NCBI GenBank assembly: GCA_934561335.1
Contig: CAKTGD010000003.1
Location: forward strand, 1-27,677
Direction of reading: 5' to 3'
Length of the DNA stretch: 27,677 nt
Source of the DNA: an uncultured Oscillospiraceae bacterium
GTDB lineage: Bacteria > Bacillota_A > Clostridia > Oscillospirales > Oscillospiraceae
Shown: positions 21,502 to 27,330 of the stretch, piece by piece
Layout of the letters: each line of letters opens with the position of its first letter
Position numbering within the stretch: the first letter of the stretch is position 1
Program-made: the position numbers and the translations under genes
The notes under the pieces: generated by a model
The model's input: the letters and a program-made list of their open reading frames with translations, nothing else
What the model was told of the DNA's origin: nothing
Database searches by the model: none

Positions 21502-21629
21502 CGACGGGAAAACCGTCGAAGCGCTGCCTGTGGCAGAATAAGCGAGGCGATTTTAAGGAAGTGTCCCAATGGCCGGTGCCCGAACGGGGCCGGGCATTGG
21601 CAGACAGGACGAGGGCACAGCCGGGACAC
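21502..21629. ncRNA. Highly structured segment, possible small RNA or integration-site remnant
   Basis: Three consecutive hairpins: CGACGG/CCGTCG (21502-21507, 21513-21518), CTGCC/GGCAG (21524-21528, 21532-21536), and a long stem pairing 21566-21581 with 21586-21600 (about 14 bp, three bulges, GAAC loop). An outer pair GTGTCCC (21561-21567)/GGGACAC (21623-21629) could enclose or compete with the last. If transcribed on minus, it would run straight into the copy-1 terminator. I find no clear promoter and recognise no RNA family, so the RNA call is tentative. Confidence 0.3.
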
Positions 21630-21728
21630 ACGCAAAGCTTCTCTTTTGCTGCCCCGTCAGCAAAGTTCACAGCTACTTGGCTCGGCTCGCTCACGGCGCA
21701 CAGCGCCGTGACACGCACGCTTACCACC

Positions 21729-21752
21729 AAAACGTGCCGCCGGCACGTTTTT
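21729..21752. terminator. Palindromic terminator-like hairpin in repeat copy 2
   Basis: Same perfect AAAACGTGCCG/CGGCACGTTTT palindrome as in copy 1, flanked by A- and T-runs. Confidence 0.6.
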
Positions 21753-21795
21753 CTCGCTTTGCTCGTGCCCTGTTCGAGCCTCGGCCGATGCTATA

Positions 21796-21840
21796 CCAAA
21801 AAAAGAAGCACCATCCTGTTGGATGATGCTTCTTTTTTGG
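21796..21840 (-). terminator. Intrinsic terminator of the tRNA-Gly gene
   Basis: Immediately after the tRNA body, the minus strand forms a 20-bp stem beginning within the encoded CCA, with loop AACA and a seven-T tract (complement of 21798-21804). One G-U pair on the minus RNA is a mismatch on plus. Confidence 0.9.
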
Positions 21841-21913
21841 AGCGGGCGACGAGGCTCGAACTCGCTACCTCGACCTTGGCAAGGTCGCGCTCTACCAGAT
21901 GAGCTACGCCCGC
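21838..21913 (-). tRNA. trnG: tRNA-Gly (anticodon GCC), CCA encoded
   Basis: The minus strand folds into a standard cloverleaf: acceptor GCGGGCG/CGCCCGC, D-arm GCTCATCTGGTAGAGC, anticodon stem CGACC/GGTCG around TTGCCAA (anticodon GCC, complement of 21878-21880), and T-arm with GTTCGAGC. Discriminator T is followed by genome-encoded CCA (21840-21838). It reads glycine GGC/GGU codons. A perfect consensus promoter precedes it and a terminator follows at once. Its 3' 14 nt are duplicated 345 bp downstream. Confidence 0.97.
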
Positions 21914-21926
21914 AAACGCAAGATTG

Positions 21927-21955
21927 ATTATAACCCCAAATGCGGCATTTGTCAA
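21927..21955 (-). promoter_or_regulatory. Consensus SigA promoter of tRNA-Gly
   Basis: On the minus strand TTGACA (21955-21950), 17 bp, TATAAT (21932-21927): perfect in both hexamers and spacing. The start site would be about 7 nt before the mature tRNA end. Confidence 0.93.
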
Positions 21956-21974
21956 CCCTGCATTTTCAGTATTT

Positions 21975-22613
21975 TCAGTTTTTCATCAGAATCTCAATGA
22001 TTCCCGCGGAAGTCTCATTTGGATAGAAGGACACCTGCCAAGCGGCACCGTCAATATTTTTCTCCTGCGCCACCTGCCAGACGATGTCCCGCACCTCCTG
22101 CGCCTGATCCTGATAGTACCCCAGCTGCACCACCAGCGCCGCTGCCCCCTTGTCCGCGGCGGCGCTGAGCAGCGCATGAAGCGCGGAAACGCTGGTGGCA
22201 TGGACGATCTCCTGCATCTGGGCCTCGGTGCAGCGGTATCCGATCGACAGGGATATCTCGCTGTAGCTGCGGTTATCCGCCGCCACCGTATAGGTGATAT
22301 ATTCCACGGCATAAGAACCCATGGGGGTTTCGCGCTGCACCTCCTGACAGGCCTGCTCCAGCGCCTGCTCCGCGTCCAGCGTCTCCTTGCCGGGATACAG
22401 CCAGATCGTGCCCTCCGGGGCATAGTCGCCGATCAGCACCAGCAGGTCGTTGACCAGATCCTGATAGTTCTCGGCCCGGAGCACATCTCCCGCCTCGTTC
22501 TCATAATAGGAGGAGCTGTGGGGCTCGATGCTGCCGTAGCCCCGCTCCAGCAGCGAACAGCCCGGCAGTATCAGCACTGCGGCAAGGGTCAGCGCAAGTA
22601 TCCGTCGTTTCAT
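21975..22613 (-). CDS. Small lipoprotein of unknown function
   Basis: A 212-residue exported lipoprotein. It begins MKRRILALTLAAVLILPGC, with a positively charged start, hydrophobic helix and lipobox LPGC (Cys19). The mature part is acidic with no cysteine pairs that suggest metal binding. It has YYENEAGDVLRAENYQDLVN, MGSYAVEYITYTVAADN and ISLSIGYRCTEAQ; I do not recognise the family. AGGAGG precedes the ATG at 22613. The frame continues upstream to 22976, but that part lies inside the topoisomerase gene in another frame. It follows the GyrA-like gene by 80 bp with no terminator between, so it is probably the third gene of that operon. No terminator is seen before the tRNA promoter. Confidence 0.75.
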   Translation of the reverse strand: MKRRILALTLAAVLILPGCSLLERGYGSIEPHSSSYYENEAGDVLRAENYQDLVNDLLVLIGDYAPEGTIWLYPGKETLDAEQALEQACQEVQRETPMGSYAVEYITYTVAADNRSYSEISLSIGYRCTEAQMQEIVHATSVSALHALLSAAADKGAAALVVQLGYYQDQAQEVRDIVWQVAQEKNIDGAAWQVSFYPNETSAGIIEILMKN

Positions 22614-22693
22614 GGCCGGTTCCTCCTTTACAAAAACCTCACAGCGTTCGCGCTGCGCACAGCGCGAAGAAATCAAAGAGCTCATGCCGGCGG

Positions 22694-24934
22694 TTAGAGC
22701 AGTGTGATCTGCTTCTCGTCGCTGTCCTCGCTCTTTAAGAGCGCACCGGCAGCAGGCAGCGTGCGGGTACGGTAGCGCCCCGGGTTGGTGATGCCCGTCT
22801 CCTCTGCCGGCGCCACACGCTCCAGACGGTACTTGGGCTTGATGGTCATTACCGCCACGCCCTGGGTGGTACGGGTGGTTTTGGGCGTCAGCGAGGCGGT
22901 GTGCATCAAAAGACAGCGGGGCTCGTTGGTGTAGAGTGCCAGCTCTGTATCCTCCCGCAGCGCCATCATGGCGCACAGCGGCGCTTTGTCGCTGTACGCG
23001 CCGGTGAGACGGCGGCGGTTGGAGGTGGTGGCGTAGGCGCTCATGGGCACCTTGGCCACCTTGCCGTTTTCAAAGAAGAACAGCATAAAGCCGCTGTAGT
23101 CCCCGGCCAGAGCCAGATAGAGCACGTTCTCCCCCTCGTCCATGCCCAGCTTGGCGCCCAGATAGTCGCCCAGCACCGAGGCCTTGGTCTCGCCGAATTC
23201 GCTGGCGCGCACCTTGTAGACCTGCTGGCGGTCGGTAAAGAACAGCAGCTCGGCGGCGTTGGTGGTCTCGAAATGCTGGCTGGGGCCGTCCCCCTCCTTG
23301 TACTTCTGCTCGCCGGACATCCGCAGGGATTGGGGCGTGATCTTCTTGAAATAGCCCTCGCGGCTGAGGAACAGGTGCACGGGATAGTCGTCCACCTCCT
23401 CCGCCTCCGGCTCCTCCGGCAGCTCATAGCTGTAGAGGATCTCCGTGCGGCGGGGCACGGCGTACTTCTTGCGCACCTCTGTCAGCTCATCGATGATGAT
23501 GCGGCGGATCCGCTGGGGCTTGGCCAGCGTGTCCTCCAGATCGGCGATTTCATCGGCCAGCGACTCCGTCTCTGCCACACGCTTGAGGATGTACTCCTTG
23601 TTGATGTTGCGCAGCTTGATCTCCGCTACAAACTCCGCCTGTACCTGATCGATACCGAAGGCGATCATCAGGTTGGGGACGACCTCCGCCTCCTCCTCCG
23701 TTTCCCGGATGACGCGGATAGCCTTGTCAATGTCCAGCAGGATCCGCTTGAGACCCAGCAAAAGATGGAGCTTGTCCTGCTTTTTCTTCAGAATAAAGTA
23801 CACCCGGCGCTTGACGCAGTCGGTGCGCCACGCCGTCCACTCCTCCAGGATCGCGCCAACGCCCAGCACCCGGGGCTGCCCGCCAATGAGGATGTTGAAG
23901 TTGCAGCTGAGGGTGTCCTGCAAGGGGGTCAGGCGATAGAGCTTGGCCATCAGCTTGTCGGGATCGGTGCCACGCTTCAGGTCAATGGTCAGCTTCAGGC
24001 CGCTCAGGTCGCTCTCGTCCCGCATGTCGTTGATCTCCTTCACCTTGCCGGCCTTCACCAGCTCCGCCACCTTGTCCAGAATGGCCTCGATGGAGGTGGA
24101 ATAGGGGATCTCATAGACCTCGATCAGGTTCTCCTTTTTGTCATAGCGCCAGCGTGCGCGCACCTTCACGCCGCCCCGGCCTGTGCGGTAGATATCCGCC
24201 AGCTCATTGGGCTGGCACAGCAGCTGTCCGCCGGTGGGAAAGTCGGGGGCCAGCAGCGTGGAGGCGATGTCGTGGTCGGGGTTTTTCAGATAGGCGATGG
24301 TGGTGTCGCACACCTCGCCCAGATTAAAGCCGCAGATCTGGCTGGCCATGCCCACGGCGATGCCCTGATTGGCGGACACCAGCACGTTGGGATAGGTGGT
24401 GGGCAGCAGCGTCGGCTCCTTCATGGTGCTGTCGTAGTTGTCGGCAAAATCCACGGCGTCGCAGTCCAGATCCCGGAACAGCTCGGCGCAGATGGGGGAG
24501 AGCTTTGCCTCGGTATAGCGGCTGGCGGCGTAGGCCATGTCCCGGGAATAAACCTTGCCGAAGTTGCCCTTGCTGTCCACAAAAGGATGCAGCAGCGCCT
24601 CATTGCCCTTGGCAAGGCGCACCATGGTCTCATAGATAGCCTGATCGCCGTGGGGATTCAGGCGCATGGTCTGGCCCACGATGTTGGCGCTCTTGGTACG
24701 GCTGCCGGTAAGCAGGCCCATCTTGTACATGGTGTACAGGAGCTTCCGGTGGGCGGGCTTGAAGCCGTCGATCTCCGGAATGGCCCGGGAGACGATGACC
24801 GACATGGCATAGGGCATATAGTTTTCGTCCAGCGTGGCGGTGATCGGCTGATCCACCACCGCGCCGCGCAGGCCCATCACGTTGGGATCGGCGCTGCGGT
24901 GAACGGTTTTTTCTTCTGTTTTCTTTTTTGCCAT
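22694..24934 (-). CDS. Type IIA topoisomerase subunit A (GyrA/ParC family, divergent)
   Basis: DNA breakage-reunion subunit, 746 residues. The catalytic tyrosine is Tyr140 in AASRYTEAKLSP. The winged-helix and tower domains follow, with a C-terminal beta-propeller-like region. The sequence equivalent to the quinolone-resistance region is NPHGDQAIYETMVR: Gln98 stands where E. coli GyrA has Ser83, and Glu102 where it has Asp87. The GyrA box QRRGGKG that allows negative supercoiling is not found; TTRTTQGVAVM lies in the C-terminal repeats instead. This argues for a topoisomerase IV-like decatenase/relaxing enzyme rather than gyrase. It follows the B subunit by 13 bp with its own GGAAGGA site. 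Confidence 0.88.
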   Translation of the reverse strand: MAKKKTEEKTVHRSADPNVMGLRGAVVDQPITATLDENYMPYAMSVIVSRAIPEIDGFKPAHRKLLYTMYKMGLLTGSRTKSANIVGQTMRLNPHGDQAIYETMVRLAKGNEALLHPFVDSKGNFGKVYSRDMAYAASRYTEAKLSPICAELFRDLDCDAVDFADNYDSTMKEPTLLPTTYPNVLVSANQGIAVGMASQICGFNLGEVCDTTIAYLKNPDHDIASTLLAPDFPTGGQLLCQPNELADIYRTGRGGVKVRARWRYDKKENLIEVYEIPYSTSIEAILDKVAELVKAGKVKEINDMRDESDLSGLKLTIDLKRGTDPDKLMAKLYRLTPLQDTLSCNFNILIGGQPRVLGVGAILEEWTAWRTDCVKRRVYFILKKKQDKLHLLLGLKRILLDIDKAIRVIRETEEEAEVVPNLMIAFGIDQVQAEFVAEIKLRNINKEYILKRVAETESLADEIADLEDTLAKPQRIRRIIIDELTEVRKKYAVPRRTEILYSYELPEEPEAEEVDDYPVHLFLSREGYFKKITPQSLRMSGEQKYKEGDGPSQHFETTNAAELLFFTDRQQVYKVRASEFGETKASVLGDYLGAKLGMDEGENVLYLALAGDYSGFMLFFFENGKVAKVPMSAYATTSNRRRLTGAYSDKAPLCAMMALREDTELALYTNEPRCLLMHTASLTPKTTRTTQGVAVMTIKPKYRLERVAPAEETGITNPGRYRTRTLPAAGALLKSEDSDEKQITLL

Positions 24935-24947
24935 TGCGGTTCCTTCC

Positions 24948-26948
24948 TCAGCTCACATCGATCATGTCCATGTATTTATAGCCGTTTTCCGCGATATATT
25001 CCTTGCGGCCGGCCAGATTGTCCCCCAGCAGCAGGTCAAAGACCCGCGCCGTCTCCTCTGCTTCGTCAGGCAGTACCTTGATCAGCCGCCGCGTCTCCGG
25101 GTTCATGGTGGTCAGCCACATCATCTCCGGGTCGTTCTCGCCAAGGCCCTTGGAGCGCTGAATGTTTATCTTTTTCCCCTCCAGCCCCTTGAGAATGTCC
25201 GCCTTCTCCCGCTCGGAGTAGGCAAACCACGTTTTCTCGCCGCCCTTCTCCTTGCAGGTGATCTCAAAAAGAGGCGTTTCGGCAATATAGACCTTGCCCT
25301 CCCGAATCAGCGTGGGACACAGGCGATAGAGCATGGTCAGGATCAGCGTGCGGATCTGGAAGCCGTCCACATCGCCATCGGTGCAGATGACCACCTTGCT
25401 CCACCTGAGGTTATTCAGGTCGAACTGGTTTAAGTCCTTCACCGCCTTGCCGGACACCTCCACGCCGCAGCCCAGCACCTTCATCAGGTCGGTGATGACG
25501 TCGCTTTTGAAGATGCGGGGATAGTCGGCCTTCAGGCAGTTGAGGATCTTACCCCGAACCGGCATCAAACCCTGAAAGTCCGCGTCGCGGGACTGCTTGC
25601 AGGCGCCCAGAGCGGAGTCACCCTCTACGATATACAGTTCCCGGCGCTCCACGTCCTTGGTGCGGCAGTCCACAAACTTCTGGACGCGGTTGGCAATGTC
25701 GATCTTCTCGGTCAGCTTTTTCTTCTGGTTGATGCGGGTCTTTTCCGCCGTTTCGCGGCTGCGCTTGTTGATCAGCACCTGCGCGGCGATCTTCTCGGCG
25801 GCGTCGTGATTCTCAATGAAATAGATCTCCAGACGGCTGCGGAGGAACTCCGCCATAGCCTCCTGCACGAATTTGTTGGTGATGGCCTTCTTGGTCTGGT
25901 TCTCATAGCTGGTCTGGGTGGAGAAGTTGTTGCTGACCAGCACAAGGCAGTCCTGCACGTCGGGATAGGTGATCTTGGATTCGGATTTCAGATACTTGTT
26001 GTTCTCCCGCAGGTACTTATCGATGGCGCCCACCAGCGCAAGGCGAGTGGCCTTTTCCGGACTGCCACCGTGCTCGAGAAAGCTGGAGTTGTGGTAGTGC
26101 TCCACAACGGACACCCGGTTGGAAAAGCACAGCGCCACGCTGAGCTTTACCTTATACTCCGGCTTGTCCGCCCGGTCGCGGCCCCGGCGCTCTGCCTCCC
26201 AGTACACCGGCTCGGTAAGGGGATCGTCCCCCGCCAGCTCGGTGATATAGTCCTGAATACCACGGGGATAGAGGAACTCCTCGGTGTCGAATTTGCCGCT
26301 CTCCGTCTCGTTCAGCAGCCGGAAGGTGACGCCGGCATTTACCACCGCCTGACGCTTCATGGCATCGCGGTAGTAGTCCAGCGGCACGGCAATGTCGGTG
26401 AATACGTCCAGATCCGGCAGCCAGCGGATGCGGGTGCCGGTTTTCTTCTTATTCGCGGTCAGCTCCTTCACCTGAAGGCCGCCGATGTTCTCGCCCTTTT
26501 CAAAGTGCAGGCTGTACTCCCTGCCGCCCCGCCACACGGTCACGTCCATGTAGGCCGAGGCGTACTGGGTGGCGCAGGAGCCAAGGCCGTTGAGACCCAG
26601 CGAAAACTCATAGTTCTCGCTGTGCTCGTTGTCGTACTTGCCGCCGGCGTACAGCTCGCAGAACACCAGCTCCCAGTTATAGCGTCCCTCCTTCTCGTTC
26701 CAGTCCACGGGGCAGCCACGTCCCATGTCCTCCACCTGCACGGACTTGTCCTGAAAGCGGGTAACGGTGATGAGGCTGCCGTGGCCCTCCCGGGCCTCGT
26801 CGATGGAATTGGAGAGAATTTCAAACACAGCATGCTCGCAGCCCTCCAGTCCGTCGGAGCCGAAAATGACGCCGGGACGCTTTCGGACGCGATCCGCGCC
26901 CTTCAGGCTGGTGATGCTCTCGTCGCTGTATACGTTTTTCTTTGGCAT
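24948..26948 (-). CDS. Type IIA topoisomerase subunit B (GyrB/ParE family, divergent)
   Basis: ATPase subunit of 666 residues. The GHKL ATP site shows FEILSNSIDEAREG (the conserved Asn kept, the preceding Asp changed to Ser), EDMGRGCPVDW and the lid GLNGLGSCATQYAS. The Toprim part has YIVEGDSALGACKQSRD, LMPVRGKILNC, and the metal motif CTDGDVDGFQIRTL (DGDVDG, where gyrases have DADVDG). RSKGLGENDPEMMW is the C-terminal family hallmark. The ATG at 26948 has GGAGG ten bases upstream; the frame is open back to 27077 but crosses the promoter. Together with the A subunit it forms a second, topoisomerase IV-like pair of the clostridial type. Canonical gyrase genes are not in the window. Confidence 0.88.
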   Translation of the reverse strand: MPKKNVYSDESITSLKGADRVRKRPGVIFGSDGLEGCEHAVFEILSNSIDEAREGHGSLITVTRFQDKSVQVEDMGRGCPVDWNEKEGRYNWELVFCELYAGGKYDNEHSENYEFSLGLNGLGSCATQYASAYMDVTVWRGGREYSLHFEKGENIGGLQVKELTANKKKTGTRIRWLPDLDVFTDIAVPLDYYRDAMKRQAVVNAGVTFRLLNETESGKFDTEEFLYPRGIQDYITELAGDDPLTEPVYWEAERRGRDRADKPEYKVKLSVALCFSNRVSVVEHYHNSSFLEHGGSPEKATRLALVGAIDKYLRENNKYLKSESKITYPDVQDCLVLVSNNFSTQTSYENQTKKAITNKFVQEAMAEFLRSRLEIYFIENHDAAEKIAAQVLINKRSRETAEKTRINQKKKLTEKIDIANRVQKFVDCRTKDVERRELYIVEGDSALGACKQSRDADFQGLMPVRGKILNCLKADYPRIFKSDVITDLMKVLGCGVEVSGKAVKDLNQFDLNNLRWSKVVICTDGDVDGFQIRTLILTMLYRLCPTLIREGKVYIAETPLFEITCKEKGGEKTWFAYSEREKADILKGLEGKKINIQRSKGLGENDPEMMWLTTMNPETRRLIKVLPDEAEETARVFDLLLGDNLAGRKEYIAENGYKYMDMIDVS

Positions 26949-27001
26949 ATGAATAAAACCTCCAAAAGGTTGTAGCTTACGGATAGGCATGAACCCAATA
27001 T

Positions 27002-27030
27002 ATTGTAACCCATTTTCGGCGGCGGCGCAA
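27002..27030 (-). promoter_or_regulatory. SigA-type promoter of the topoisomerase operon
   Basis: On the minus strand TTGCGC (27030-27025), 17 bp, TACAAT (27007-27002). The start site would be near 26995, giving a leader of about 47 nt. Confidence 0.75.
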
Positions 27031-27142
27031 GGGGCTTTGGGTCGTTTCCCGCCGTCCAACAGGCGATTTTGGTGCAAAAATGTAAAGGGAATGTAAAAAA
27101 TAATTTTGTGTCAACCAGCCGCAAACCCCTGTTAAAAAAGGG

Positions 27143-27172
27143 TTTTCCACATTTTCCACACAGTTATCCACA
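27143..27172 (+). promoter_or_regulatory. Cluster of three DnaA-box-like nonamers
   Basis: TTTTCCACA (27143-27151), TTTTCCACA (27152-27160) and TTATCCACA (27164-27172) lie in tandem in the same orientation. The third is a perfect consensus DnaA box (TTATNCACA); the first two differ from it at one position. An AT-rich block lies to the left. This could bind DnaA for control of the adjacent topoisomerase operon; dnaA, dnaN and recF are not here, so it need not be the origin. Confidence 0.6.
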
Positions 27173-27274
27173 CCCATTATGTCAACCTGTTTTAGGCAGA
27201 AATGTTGCGGATTTTCACGGCGTATCAGGTCTGCTTATCGGGGGAAATGGCGGGACTTATAGCCGGTGGGCGAA

Positions 27275-27308
27275 ACAAAGGGTATGCATTTTCATGCATA
27301 CCCTTTGT
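27275..27308 (-). terminator. Hairpin terminator after rnfB
   Basis: A perfect 15-bp stem, ACAAAGGGTATGCAT (27275-27289) with its complement (27294-27308), loop TTTC. On minus the right-hand arm ends CCCTTTGT and is followed by TTCG, a broken T-tract. It lies 22 bp after the rnfB stop. Confidence 0.65.
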
Positions 27309-27330
27309 GCTGCATTGACTTAAAAGATGG

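Larger units (their letters stand above)
21363..21506 (-). repeat. Direct repeat copy 1, carrying a tRNA-Gly 3' end remnant
   Basis: A 144-bp copy matching 21707-21851 with four substitutions and one single-base gap. It contains a perfect hairpin AAAACGTGCCG/CGGCACGTTTT (21385-21407), the terminator hairpin at 21452-21495, and on the minus strand the last 13-14 nt of tRNA-Gly including CCA (21493-21506). The tRNA body is missing: beyond 21506 the sequence is unrelated to the tRNA. Confidence 0.9.
21061..21837. other. Gene-poor 780-bp stretch of hairpins and repeats
   Basis: No credible protein gene is present: the open frames here cross terminators and repeats and have no ribosome sites. The stretch holds a possible divergent promoter near 21053-21081, a pyrimidine-rich AT tract (21249-21290), a bidirectional terminator (21299-21328), two 145-bp direct repeats, and between them a structured segment (21502-21629). 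A perfect ACGGCGC/GCGCCGT hairpin lies at about 21693-21709. It looks like decayed tRNA-gene or integration-site DNA. Confidence 0.6.
21707..21851 (-). repeat. Direct repeat copy 2, joined to the intact tRNA-Gly gene
   Basis: A 145-bp copy, about 96% identical to 21363-21506 and 344-345 bp from it. It includes hairpin 21729-21752, terminator 21796-21840 and the final 14 nt of tRNA-Gly (21838-21851). In this copy the tRNA continues intact to 21913. Confidence 0.9.
26949..27330. other. Intergenic region with promoter, DnaA-box cluster and terminator
   Basis: No protein gene is seen in these 382 bases. From left to right they hold the leader and promoter of the topoisomerase operon (27002-27030), an AT-rich block (about 27070-27110), three DnaA-box-like nonamers (27143-27172), about 100 bp without recognised elements, and the rnfB terminator (27275-27308). 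Confidence 0.7.

Noticed and set aside
21363..21851. Insertion sequence or MITE as explanation for the direct repeats
   Set aside because: No terminal inverted repeats, target duplications or transposase; the shared end is tRNA-Gly sequence.
21169..21902. Overlapping plus-strand frames of 180 and 189 codons
   Set aside because: They read through terminators, both repeats and the tRNA complement; such translations of tRNA flanks are common annotation artefacts.
22901..25081. 726-codon plus-strand open frame opposite the topoisomerase A gene
   Set aside because: Composition is the complement of conserved GyrA codons, and it spans the junction of two real genes; no ribosome site or domain.
25806..26975. 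389-codon plus-strand open frame opposite the topoisomerase B gene
   Set aside because: Shadow of the conserved GyrB-like gene; no motif of its own.
27070..27172. Chromosomal origin of replication
   Set aside because: Only three DnaA-like boxes, and no dnaA, dnaN or recF; kept as a DnaA-binding candidate but not called oriC.
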